This document shows, piece by piece, positions 1-7,783 of a DNA stretch of 64,000 nucleotides. A program made the position numbers and the translations under genes. Within the stretch, counting starts at the first letter, position 1. Every line of letters begins with the position of its first letter. Origin of the DNA: Thiobacillus sp. (lineage in GTDB: Bacteria; Pseudomonadota; Gammaproteobacteria; Burkholderiales; Thiobacillaceae); contig JAIBEI010000014.1 in NCBI GenBank assembly GCA_019459055.1, positions 31,217 through 95,216 on the forward strand. The letters run 5' to 3'. The notes beneath the pieces were generated by a model. It did no database searches. It was not told the DNA's origin and was given only the letters and a program-made list of their open reading frames with translations.

Positions 1-1320
1 ACCGCGCTGGCGCAGATCGTCAAGCTGGTGCAGGAGGCGCAGAATTCCAAGGCCCCAGCGCAATTGCTGGCCGACCGTGCCTCGCAATGGCTGGTGCTTA
101 TCGCGCTGGTGATCGGCATCGCGACTTTCGCAGTTTGGTTCTGGTGGATCGGCCAGCCGCTGCTGCTCGCCCTCACGCTCACGATTACCGTGTTCGTCAT
201 CGCCTGCCCGGATGCCCTCGGACTCGCTACGCCGATGGCGGTCATGGTGGGCACCGGCCTGGGGGCGATGAACGGTATCCTGTTCAAGAACGCTGCGGCG
301 CTCGAAGAGGCTACAAGACTGGACATCATCATCTTCGACAAGACCGGCACACTCACCCTGGGCCAGCCCGACGTGGTGGACTTGGCAGCGGCGCCGGACG
401 TCAGCGAAAACGCGGTACTCGCGCTTGCCGCCGCCGTGGAGCAAAGCTCCGAGCATCCCCTGGCGCAGGCAATTCTCAAACGTGCGGGAAAACTGGCGAT
501 GCCGCCAGCAACCGGCTTTACCAACATCGACGGCATGGGCGCCAAGGGAGAAGTCGAGGGGCGCACGGTGCTGCTAGGCAATCGCAAACTGATGCAGGCC
601 GAGAAAGTCGACATGGGAGGACTCGTGTCGCGCGCCGACGAGATGCAGGGGGCAGGGCGGACGGTTGTGCATGTTGCGCATGGAGGCAAGCTGGTCGGGC
701 TCATTGCCATTGCCGATGCACCGCGCCCCACCTCGGCAGTGACAGTGCAGAAACTGCGCGAACGCGGCGTGCAGGTAGCGATGCTCACGGGCGACAATCA
801 GGCGACAGCCGAACGCATCGCCGCGGGGCTGGGCATCGATATTGTGCTCGCCGATGTGCTGCCTGGGCAGAAGGCAGACAAGGTGAAGGAACTGCAGGCA
901 CAGGGCAAGAAAGTCGGCATGGTCGGCGACGGCATCAACGATGCACCAGCGCTGACGCAGGCGGATGTGGGCTTCGCCATCGGCGCCGGTACCGACGTGG
1001 CGATGGAATCCGCCGACGTGGTGCTGATGAAGAGCGATCCGTTCGACGTGGTCGGTGCGATCGTGCTGTCACGCGCGACGCTCACCAAGATGCACCAGAA
1101 CCTGTGGTGGGCGGTCGCCTACAACGTGGTCGCCTTCCCGGTCGCGGCCGGAGTGTTGTATCCGTTCGTCATCAGTCCCGAGATTGCGGCACTCGCCATG
1201 TCCGGCAGCTCGGCGCTGGTGGCTGTCAACGCGCTGTTGCTCAAACGCAGCCATCTCGAAGGCATCCGTGCGCACCCTGCAGCGACACGCACCATTGGGG
1301 ATAAAGCCGTCGTCACATAA
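1..1320 (+). CDS. Heavy-metal (copper-type) P1B ATPase, 5' end cut by window
   Basis: The frame is open from base 1, so the start lies upstream. The protein pumps metal ions across the inner membrane using ATP. Visible motifs in order: CPD-ALGLATP in the transport helix (CPD codons 205-213), DKTGTLT phosphorylation site (Asp at 337-339), HP motif (SEHPLAQ, 451-471), TGDN (787-798) and GDGINDAP (925-948). The last two membrane helices carry N-x6-YN and MSGSS, which in known families are Cu(I)-ATPase signatures. The odd point is CPD where Cu(I) pumps have CPC. N-terminal metal-binding domains are not visible because they lie before the window. Family certain; exact metal uncertain. Confidence 0.95.
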   Translation, partial: TALAQIVKLVQEAQNSKAPAQLLADRASQWLVLIALVIGIATFAVWFWWIGQPLLLALTLTITVFVIACPDALGLATPMAVMVGTGLGAMNGILFKNAAALEEATRLDIIIFDKTGTLTLGQPDVVDLAAAPDVSENAVLALAAAVEQSSEHPLAQAILKRAGKLAMPPATGFTNIDGMGAKGEVEGRTVLLGNRKLMQAEKVDMGGLVSRADEMQGAGRTVVHVAHGGKLVGLIAIADAPRPTSAVTVQKLRERGVQVAMLTGDNQATAERIAAGLGIDIVLADVLPGQKADKVKELQAQGKKVGMVGDGINDAPALTQADVGFAIGAGTDVAMESADVVLMKSDPFDVVGAIVLSRATLTKMHQNLWWAVAYNVVAFPVAAGVLYPFVISPEIAALAMSGSSALVAVNALLLKRSHLEGIRAHPAATRTIGDKAVVT

Positions 1321-1459
1321 CAAACCCTGAGCGCCACGGTGGATGCGAAATCGCGCCCGCGTGCGTCGATGTATCCCCGGTCCGACAGAAATGGCTCCAC
1401 GTTTTCGCGCACCGTCTTCGAGTATCTTGTCGCTTCGCGATGTTCACGTTAAAACAACT
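1321..1459. other. Short intergenic region between ATPase and convergent exported protein
   Basis: No promoter or terminator could be supported. Read on the minus strand, one frame gives a protein-like stretch (VEPFLSDRGYIDARGR) without a start or a recognisable family; it may be a coding remnant or chance. Confidence 0.25.
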
Positions 1460-1957
1460 TTAACGCGGCGCCTGCCAGCAGTTGTTGTTGATCTGCCAGG
1501 TCATCGAGAGTTGCTCGCTGGCGGGGTACAGCACGTATTTGATGCCAATGTAGTCGGCGCCTTGGCGCCAGAACATGGCCAGCAGGTTCTTTTCGCCGCT
1601 GGCGATGACGCTGGTATGGGGGATGACCTTAAGCGGGTTGCCGTAGAGGTTGGAATAGTTCGAGGCGACGATGACGAAGTGGCGGAAGGCCGGTTCGATT
1701 TCCTGGTCGAACGCCACCAGCTTGTCGTTGCAGAAGGTGAACAGGAAGCGGCGGCCGCCGGGGCTGTTGGGCAGGTCGTAGACAAACAGGCCGTCGTTGC
1801 CGACGGGCAGGGACTTGTCGAAATTCCAGGTATTGAGCGCCTGCTCGACCTCGGCGCGGCTCATGCCATTTTTGAATTCACCCACTTCCCACGCCAGGGC
1901 AGACGGGACGAGCAGCAGCCCGGCAAGCAGGCCAAGCATTTTTGTTTTCGCTGTCAT
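1460..1957 (-). CDS. Small exported protein of unknown function
   Basis: A 165-residue protein whose first ~22 residues (MTAKTKMLGLLAGLLLVPSALA) are a typical signal peptide, so it is probably periplasmic. This start is preferred over an in-frame upstream ATG because it places the signal peptide at the N-terminus. The mature part begins WEVGEFKNGMSRAEVEQAL; the GMSRAEV stretch resembles the opening of BamE/SmpA-like small domains, but the rest is not recognised. It contains two Cys residues. It lies about 80 bases downstream of the DUF4197 gene on the same strand and may be co-transcribed with it. Function not assigned. Confidence 0.75.
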   Translation of the reverse strand: MTAKTKMLGLLAGLLLVPSALAWEVGEFKNGMSRAEVEQALNTWNFDKSLPVGNDGLFVYDLPNSPGGRRFLFTFCNDKLVAFDQEIEPAFRHFVIVASNYSNLYGNPLKVIPHTSVIASGEKNLLAMFWRQGADYIGIKYVLYPASEQLSMTWQINNNCWQAPR

Positions 1958-2036
1958 GGCGATCCCGGATGCGCGGCGCGAACCCGCCTGAAGCAGGGCT
2001 CTGCGTGCCACATGGCGTGCGGCGGTCTGGTCCACA

Positions 2037-2783
2037 TTACTTGCCGCGGATGGCGCCAAAGACTTTTTTCAGCAAGTCGCTACCGGCCTGCATGGGGTTG
2101 GCGCGGATGGCCGCCTCTTTTTCCCCGATCAGGATATAGAGCCGGTCGAGTGCCTGCTGGGTGACGTATTGCTCGACGCTGGCCTGCTTCTTGTCGATCA
2201 GGTCGAACTGCGCGGCCGCGCCGGCGTACCGGTTGTATTGCTGCGCCAGCCCGACCTTGTCGGTGCTGGCCTTGACGATGGGGCCGAAGCGCTCGGTGAG
2301 CCGGGCCTCGGTTTTGCTGCGGAAGAAGTCGGTGGCCGAGGTCTGCCCGCCGGTCAGGATGCCTCGGGCATCGTCCAGCGTCATCTCCTTCACCGCATCG
2401 ACCAGCAGGGTTTGGGCTTCGGGCACCGCCGCCTCGGCGGCGCGGTTCATCGACAGCACCAGCTCGTCGGCCTGCCTGCCCATGCCGAGCATGCGCATGG
2501 CCTTTTCGGCTTTTTGCAGGCCGGGCGGCAGCGGGATTTTCAGCGCGGGGTTGCCGAAGAAGCCGTCCTTCTGGCCGAGCTGGGCGACGGCGGCATCCGC
2601 CCCGCGGGTGAGCGCCTCCTTCAGTCCGGCGTTGATGTCGGTGGTGGAGAGCGTGTCGACCCCGTTGGCCGTTGGCTGGCTGGCGGGTTTGCCCAGAACG
2701 CCCTTCAGGATTTCGTTCCAGTCGATCGCGTGGGCGGGCAGGGCCAGAGTAAGGCCGGTGGCCAGGATCATCCATCGCTTCAT
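2037..2783 (-). CDS. DUF4197 family exported protein
   Basis: A 248-residue protein starting at an ATG with a strong GAGGAG ribosome site about 8 bases upstream, which decides against the longer in-frame start at 2825. Residues 1-19 (MKRWMILATGLTLALPAHA) form a signal peptide. The body matches the DUF4197 pattern: GLKEALTRGADAAV near the front, then IPLPPGLQKAEK, GMGRQADELVLSMNRAAEAAVPEA and the YFR/FFRSKTEARL region. Family function is unknown; members are periplasmic or lipoprotein-like and mostly helical. Followed by the small exported protein at 1460-1957. Confidence 0.9.
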   Translation of the reverse strand: MKRWMILATGLTLALPAHAIDWNEILKGVLGKPASQPTANGVDTLSTTDINAGLKEALTRGADAAVAQLGQKDGFFGNPALKIPLPPGLQKAEKAMRMLGMGRQADELVLSMNRAAEAAVPEAQTLLVDAVKEMTLDDARGILTGGQTSATDFFRSKTEARLTERFGPIVKASTDKVGLAQQYNRYAGAAAQFDLIDKKQASVEQYVTQQALDRLYILIGEKEAAIRANPMQAGSDLLKKVFGAIRGK

Positions 2784-2908
2784 GGTGCATCTCCTCAAGT
2801 GATTCCTGAAACCGCAGTGCGCCACCCTTACTCAACAAACCATTGATTTCCTATCGTTCTTAGTGCCGCGGGACATATCTCGGTGGTGGGGGTTTCAGGG
2901 TGATTGGA

Positions 2909-4306
2909 CTACAGCACTTCTGCAGCATAGTCCGCCAGACGCGAACGTTCGCCCCGCTGCAGGGTGACGTGGCCGTTGTGCGGCCAGCCCTTGAAGTGGT
3001 CGACCACGTAGGTGAGGCCGGAGCTGCCTTCGGTGAGGTAGGGCGTGTCGATCTGCGAGATGTTGCCCAGGCACACCACCTTGGTTCCCGGCCCGGCGCG
3101 CGTGATCAGCGTCTTCATCTGCTTGGGCGTGAGGTTCTGCGCTTCATCAATAATAAGAAATTTATTGAGAAAGGTGCGCCCGCGCATGAAATTCAACGAC
3201 TTGACCTTGATCCGGGAACGGACCAGATCCTGCGTCGCCGCGCGCCCCCAGTCGCCGCCGTCGTCCTCGCTTTTGTTCAGCACCTCGAGGTTGTCTTCCA
3301 GCGCGCCCATCCACGGTGTCATTTTTTCTTCCTCGGTGCCGGGCAGAAAGCCGATGTCCTCGCCGACCGGCACGGTGACGCGGGTCATGATGATTTCACT
3401 GTAGAGCTTTTTGTCGAGCACCTGGGCCAGCGCGGCAGCCAGGGTCAGCAGGGTTTTGCCGGTGCCGGCCTGGCCGAGCAGGGTGACGAAATCGATCTCG
3501 GGATCCATCAGCACGTTGAGCGCAAAGTTCTGCTCGCGATTGCGCGCGACGATGCCCCAGACGTTGTTCTTGGTGTGGCTGAAGTCGCGCACCGTGACCA
3601 TTTCCGCCTGCTTGCCTTCGACTTTGAGCACCTTGGCATAGAGCGGGTTGGGGCCTTCCTGGAACACGAATTCGTTCGGCAGGAAACTGGAAACCAGCGG
3701 TCCCGTGATGCGGTAATGGGTGTGGCCGTTGGCCTGCCACGACTCCATGCCCTTGCCGTGGGTGTCCCAGAAGTCGGCGGGCAGTTCGCGCAGGCCGGCA
3801 TACAGCAGGTCGGTGTCTTCCAGCACCTTGTCGTTGAAGTAGTCCTCGGCCGGCAGCCCCAGCGTGCGCGCCTTGATCCGCATGTTGATGTCTTTCGACA
3901 CCAGGATGACCTGACGCTTGGGGTGGTGGCGCGCCAGGAACAGCACCACGCCGAGAATCTGGTTGTCTACCTTGGAAGTCGGCAGGGAGAGCGGGATGTC
4001 GCCGGTGATCGCCTGGGTCTGCAGGAACAGCTTGCCCGTAGCGGCATTGTGGCTGTGCGGCGCCAGCGGCACACCTTCCTCGATGGTGTCGAGCTTGCTG
4101 ACCATCTCGTCGAGAAAGCGGCTGGCCTGGCGGGCGTTGCGCGAGACTTCGGTCATGCCCTTCTTGTGCTGGTCGAGTTCCTCCAGGGTGGCGATCGGCA
4201 CGTAGATGTCGTGCTCCTCGAAACGGAACAGGCTGGTGGGGTCGTGCATCAGCACGTTGGTATCGAGTACGAACAGCTTGGTCTGGGCAGCGGCTTTTCT
4301 CGGCAT
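2909..4306 (-). CDS. phoH: PhoH family protein: PIN domain fused to PhoH ATPase
   Basis: 465 residues. The N-terminal part (about 10-150) is a PIN-type nuclease domain, opening LFVLDTNVLMHDP with conserved acidic residues; the C-terminal part is the PhoH P-loop ATPase with Walker A GQAGTGKT (278-285) and Walker B LIIDEAQN (about 385-392). This is the PhoH2-like architecture, linked in the literature to RNA unwinding and cleavage (toxin-antitoxin-derived), although the in vivo role in proteobacteria is unclear. Cytoplasmic, no signal peptide. It stands alone, divergent from the HIRAN gene at 4468 across a 161-base spacer. Confidence 0.93.
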   Translation of the reverse strand: MPRKAAAQTKLFVLDTNVLMHDPTSLFRFEEHDIYVPIATLEELDQHKKGMTEVSRNARQASRFLDEMVSKLDTIEEGVPLAPHSHNAATGKLFLQTQAITGDIPLSLPTSKVDNQILGVVLFLARHHPKRQVILVSKDINMRIKARTLGLPAEDYFNDKVLEDTDLLYAGLRELPADFWDTHGKGMESWQANGHTHYRITGPLVSSFLPNEFVFQEGPNPLYAKVLKVEGKQAEMVTVRDFSHTKNNVWGIVARNREQNFALNVLMDPEIDFVTLLGQAGTGKTLLTLAAALAQVLDKKLYSEIIMTRVTVPVGEDIGFLPGTEEEKMTPWMGALEDNLEVLNKSEDDGGDWGRAATQDLVRSRIKVKSLNFMRGRTFLNKFLIIDEAQNLTPKQMKTLITRAGPGTKVVCLGNISQIDTPYLTEGSSGLTYVVDHFKGWPHNGHVTLQRGERSRLADYAAEVL

Positions 4307-4467
4307 GGCGTGGGATCACGGAGGTGGTTGGAATGCATTCATCCTACATCAAGCCGAAGCGGGCCTGTCGAGTCGGAAAAGTAAACCCGAAACCTGCCCG
4401 CCGGCACGGATCGGGCAGCGGTTTTCTCAGTAGAATGCTGCGTTACCCCTGAAATTCGGGCCATCGC

Positions 4468-4848
4468 ATGATTCGTCGGCTGCTGTTGCTGTGTATGGTG
4501 TGGATATGGGCGCCGCCGCTCTGCGCCCAGGTCGCCGCGCACATCTTGCTGCAGGATTCGCCGCTGGCCGGGTTCCAGTACCACGCGGGCAAGGCGCTGT
4601 GGCCGCGGATGCAGGTGGGCGATGCGCTCACCCTGGTTCGCGAGCCGGACAACCCCCATGATGCCAGGGCCGTGCGGGTGGAATGGCAGGGCCACAAGAT
4701 CGGCTATGTGCCGCGCCGCGAGAACGCCGATGTGGCGCGCTTCATGGATGACGGCCGGACCTTGGTGGCACGCATCGTGCGGCTGGCCGAGGTGCGCGAC
4801 CCGTGGTCGCGGGTGCGTTTCGAGATCCTGATTCCCTTGCAGCCCTGA
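4468..4848 (+). CDS. Exported stand-alone HIRAN domain protein
   Basis: 126 residues. Residues 1-20 (MIRRLLLLCMVWIWAPPLCA) are a signal peptide ending at a good cleavage site. Nearly all the rest is one HIRAN domain: FQYHAGKALWPRMQVGD, LVREPDNPHDARAV, then KIGYVPRRENADVARFMDDG. HIRAN domains in eukaryotic HLTF bind DNA 3' ends, so an exported copy is puzzling. The stop is 11 bases before the next start, so it is probably an operon with the PQQ-type dehydrogenase at 4860. Domain call firm; function unknown. Confidence 0.88.
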   Translation: MIRRLLLLCMVWIWAPPLCAQVAAHILLQDSPLAGFQYHAGKALWPRMQVGDALTLVREPDNPHDARAVRVEWQGHKIGYVPRRENADVARFMDDGRTLVARIVRLAEVRDPWSRVRFEILIPLQP

Positions 4849-4859
4849 AGGAGGACGTT

Positions 4860-5948
4860 ATGAAGCGCCTGATCCTGTCCATCATGATGCTGTTTGCCTG
4901 GCTGGCGCCGGCAGCCGCGGATTCGCTGCCGCTTGCCCGCCTCAAATTGCCGCCCGGATTCGAGATCGAGCTGTTCGCTCGCGTGCCCAACGCGCGGCAG
5001 ATGGCGCTCGGCAACAACACCCTGTTCGTCGGCAGCATGCGCGCCGGCAAGGTCTATGCGATTCCGCTCCGGGGCGCGCGCAAGCCGGTGGTCATTGCCG
5101 ACGGACTCGATATGCCGGTGGGCGTGGCGTTCCGCGACGGCGACCTCTACGTGTCGGCGGTGAGCCGCATCCTGCGGCTTGCCGGCATCGAGGCGCGCCT
5201 GGACAAGCCGCCGCGGCCCGAGGTGGTCAGCAGCGCCTATCCGGGCGACCCCCATCACGGCTGGAAATTCATCGCCTTCGGACCCGATGGCAGGCTGTAT
5301 GTGCCGGTCGGTGCGCCGTGCAACATCTGCGAACCCGACCCGGATCGTTACGCCAATATCACCGCGCTCGATGTGGCGAGCGGCAAGATCGAGGTGGTCG
5401 CGCGCGGCGTGCGCAACACGGTCGGCTTCGACTGGCAGCCGCAGAGCGGCGAGCTGTGGTTCACCGACAACGGTCGCGACTGGCTGGGCGACGATGCGCC
5501 GCCGGACGAGCTCAATCGCGTCAGCCGGCCCGGCCAGCACTTCGGCTATCCGTACTGCCACGGCGGAACGATTGCCGATCCCGAATTTGGACGCGCCCGG
5601 CGCTGCGCCGAATTCGTTGCGCCGGCGCGGAACCTGGGTGCGCACGTGGCCAGCCTGGGCATGCGCTTCTATACCGGCACCCGGTTTCCCGAGCGTTACC
5701 GCAATGCGGTCTTCATCGCCGAGCACGGCTCGTGGAACCGCAGCAGCAAAACCGGCTACCGGGTTAGCGTGGTGCGCCTGCAGGATGGCCGCGCGGTGAG
5801 CCACGAACCCTTCGTCAGCGGCTGGCTGCAGGGCGACACTGCCTGGGGCCGTCCCGCCGACGTGCTGGCGATGCCGGACGGCAGTCTGCTGGTGTCGGAC
5901 GACCACGCCGGCGCGATTTACCGCGTCACCTATCGCGGCAGCCGGTAA
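4860..5948 (+). CDS. PQQ-dependent sugar (glucose/sorbosone) dehydrogenase family protein
   Basis: 362 residues, starting at an ATG with an ideal AAGGAGG-type site 6-10 bases upstream; an upstream in-frame GTG is rejected. A signal peptide (about 1-20, ending PAAADS) sends it to the periplasm. The body is a six-bladed beta-propeller of the soluble glucose/sorbosone dehydrogenase family: LPPGFEIELFARVPNAR, GMRFYTG, AEHGSWNRS, and the closing GRPADVLAMPDGSLLVSDDHAGAIYRV. The pair CNIC in the PVGAPCNICEPD loop is typical of this branch. Substrate cannot be read from sequence. Confidence 0.9.
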   Translation: MKRLILSIMMLFAWLAPAAADSLPLARLKLPPGFEIELFARVPNARQMALGNNTLFVGSMRAGKVYAIPLRGARKPVVIADGLDMPVGVAFRDGDLYVSAVSRILRLAGIEARLDKPPRPEVVSSAYPGDPHHGWKFIAFGPDGRLYVPVGAPCNICEPDPDRYANITALDVASGKIEVVARGVRNTVGFDWQPQSGELWFTDNGRDWLGDDAPPDELNRVSRPGQHFGYPYCHGGTIADPEFGRARRCAEFVAPARNLGAHVASLGMRFYTGTRFPERYRNAVFIAEHGSWNRSSKTGYRVSVVRLQDGRAVSHEPFVSGWLQGDTAWGRPADVLAMPDGSLLVSDDHAGAIYRVTYRGSR

Positions 5949-5958
5949 AATTACACGC

Positions 5959-6648
5959 ATGAAACTGCTCGTCCTCGATACCTCAACCGAATGGTGCTCG
6001 GCCGCGCTGTGGCTCGACGGCCAGATCCAGGCGCGCCGGGTGCTGGCCGGGCAGCGGCACAGCAGCCTGCTGCTGCCGATGGTGGACGAACTGCTGCGCG
6101 AGTCGGACCTCGGCCTGCGCCAGCTCGATGGCATCGGCTATGGCGCCGGCCCCGGCTCGTTCACCGGCCTCAGGATCGCCTGCGCGGTGACGCAGGGGCT
6201 GGCGTTCGGTGCCGACTTGCCGGTGGTGGGCATCTCCACGCTGGAATCGATTGCCGAACAGGCGGGTGCGGAGCAAGTGCTGACCGTGCTCGATGCGCGC
6301 ATGGCGGAGGTCTACTGGGCGGCGTATCGACGCGACGGTAACGGCTGGTGTGCCGTGAGCGAGCCGCAATTGGCGCTGCCCGAATCGGTGTCGGTGCCGT
6401 CTGGCGGCGAGTGGGTCGGCGCCGGCAACGGCTTTGCCGCGCTCGGCACAGTGCTGCGCCCGCGCCTTGCGGCACAACTCGCGCGCATCGACGACACGCT
6501 GATGCCCGACGCCGCGGCAATGGCGCCGCTCGCAGCCCAGGCATTCCAACGCGGCGAGGGCATGGATGCCGCGCTTGCCGCGCCGATTTACCTGCGCGAC
6601 AAGGTGGCGCTGACGGTGGACGAGCGCCGCCGTAAAAAGTCCGCATGA
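5959..6648 (+). CDS. tsaB: tRNA threonylcarbamoyladenosine biosynthesis protein TsaB
   Basis: 229 residues. TsaB forms a scaffold with TsaD and TsaE for making t6A37 on ANN-decoding tRNAs. The ASKHA-type fold starts LLVLDTSTEWCSAAL and carries the family signature GYGAGPGSFTGLRI and VVGISTLESIAEQ. Cytoplasmic. The last four bases form an ATGA overlap with rimI, an arrangement found widely in proteobacteria. Length matches the family. Start at 5959 lies 10 bases after the dehydrogenase stop. Confidence 0.96.
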   Translation: MKLLVLDTSTEWCSAALWLDGQIQARRVLAGQRHSSLLLPMVDELLRESDLGLRQLDGIGYGAGPGSFTGLRIACAVTQGLAFGADLPVVGISTLESIAEQAGAEQVLTVLDARMAEVYWAAYRRDGNGWCAVSEPQLALPESVSVPSGGEWVGAGNGFAALGTVLRPRLAAQLARIDDTLMPDAAAMAPLAAQAFQRGEGMDAALAAPIYLRDKVALTVDERRRKKSA

Positions 6649-7127
6649 GCGCCCTGCCAGACATTCCGGTCCACGAAGTTGCGCACCGCCTGCGCCCGAT
6701 GACCGAGGCCGATCTGCCGCGCATCCACCGCATCGAACTGGCGAGTTACGAATACCCGTGGAGCCTGGGGAATTTCGCCGATTCGCTCGGTGCCGGCTAC
6801 AGCATGTGGGTGCGCGAAGCCGAGGGCGAGGTGATCGGCTATTACGCGATGATGGCGGCGGCGGGCGAAGCGCATCTGCTCAACCTAACCATCGCGCCGA
6901 TCTGGCGGCGCCACGGTCTCGGGCGCGATCTGCTCGACCACTGCCTGGCGTGCGCCCGCGATCACAAGGCCGAAAGTCTGTTTCTCGAAGTGCGCGCCTC
7001 CAACACGGCTGCTATTGCCCTGTACCGCAGCAGCGGTTTCGCCGATCTGGCGGTGCGGCGCGGCTACTATCCCGCACGCGGCGGTCGCGAAGACGCGCTC
7101 ATCATGAAGCGTGATCTGTCATGCTGA
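6645..7127 (+). CDS. rimI: Ribosomal protein S18-alanine N-acetyltransferase RimI
   Basis: 160 residues, GNAT fold. It acetylates the N-terminal alanine of ribosomal protein S18 with acetyl-CoA. Visible: start region RPMTEADLPRIHRIE, strand-4/P-loop region LTIAPIWRRHGLGRDLL (the R/Q-x-x-G-x-G/A acetyl-CoA loop), and the C-terminal VRASNTAAIALYRSSGF and RRGYYPARGGREDALIM, both characteristic of RimI. Overlaps tsaB by four bases and the next gene by seven, so the three are translationally coupled. Confidence 0.95.
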   Translation: MSALPDIPVHEVAHRLRPMTEADLPRIHRIELASYEYPWSLGNFADSLGAGYSMWVREAEGEVIGYYAMMAAAGEAHLLNLTIAPIWRRHGLGRDLLDHCLACARDHKAESLFLEVRASNTAAIALYRSSGFADLAVRRGYYPARGGREDALIMKRDLSC

Positions 7128-7765
7128 GCCGCGACGACGTCTTCGGCGAACTCGGCATCGGCCCCGTCTGGCGCCTGCGCAAAACCCCCGCCTCACCCCT
7201 CCACACCTGGGACACGCTCACTGACGCCGTCGCCGATTGCACCGCCTGCAAGCTTTCCGCCACCCGCACCCAGGGCGTGCTCGGCGCGGGCGACCGCAAC
7301 GCCGACTGGCTGATCGTCGGCGAGGCGCCGGGCGCCGAGGAAGACGCGCAGGGCGAACCCTTCGTCGGCCCGGCCGGCAAGCTGCTCGACGCCATGCTCG
7401 CGTCGATCGGCCTGGCACGCGGCGACAACGTCTACCTCACCAACGTGCTGAAATCGCACCCGCCCGGCAACCGCGATCCCGAGCCGAATGAAGTGGCCGC
7501 CTGCCGGCCTTATCTGCTGGCGCAGATCGAACTCATCCAGCCGAAGCTCATCGTAGCGCTGGGGCGTCTCGCCGCGCAAAGCCTGCTCGACACCGACGAA
7601 GCCATCGGAAGCCTGCGCGGCCGGGTGCACTCGTTCCAGGGCGTGCCGCTGGTGGCGACCTACCACCCCGCCTACCTGTTGCGCAAGCCGACCGAAAAAA
7701 CCCGCGCGTGGGAGGACCTGTGCCTGGCGCGGCGAACCTACAATTCCCTGACCCCTGACCCCTGA
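7121..7765 (+). CDS. Family-4-type uracil-DNA glycosylase
   Basis: 214 residues. Removes uracil from DNA. Motifs: CTAC (C40, C43) of the iron-sulfur cluster, GEAPGAEEDAQGEPFVGPAGKLLD (65-90, motif A), TNVLKSHPPGNRDP, C128 in ACRPYL, and YHPAYLLR (motif B, about 181-188). A fourth cluster Cys expected in the VxxLG strand is absent (sequence IVALGRLAA); C201 is the only other Cys. The last residues TPDP and the TGA stop are supplied by a tandem CCCCTGA repeat, so the natural C-terminus may have been altered by the repeat. The ATG overlaps rimI. Confidence 0.9.
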   Translation: MLSRDDVFGELGIGPVWRLRKTPASPLHTWDTLTDAVADCTACKLSATRTQGVLGAGDRNADWLIVGEAPGAEEDAQGEPFVGPAGKLLDAMLASIGLARGDNVYLTNVLKSHPPGNRDPEPNEVAACRPYLLAQIELIQPKLIVALGRLAAQSLLDTDEAIGSLRGRVHSFQGVPLVATYHPAYLLRKPTEKTRAWEDLCLARRTYNSLTPDP

Positions 7766-7778
7766 CCCCTGACCCCTG
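7746..7778. repeat. Tandem 7-base repeat (CCCCTGA), about 4.5 copies
   Basis: Perfect heptamer tandem covering the end of the glycosylase gene, including its TGA stop, and running to within six bases of the methyltransferase ATG. The same word recurs in both orientations at 59772-59880. Confidence 0.9.
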
Positions 7779-7783
7779 TACCT

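Noticed and set aside
1340..1448. Protein-like stretch on the minus strand (VEPFLSDRGYIDARGR)
   Set aside because: No start codon context, no recognisable family and only about 35 codons; could be a remnant but cannot be supported.
2805..2899. Inverted CCTGAAACC / GGTTTCAGG pair 77 bases apart
   Set aside because: Nine bases with a long gap and no target duplication or transposase; could arise by chance.
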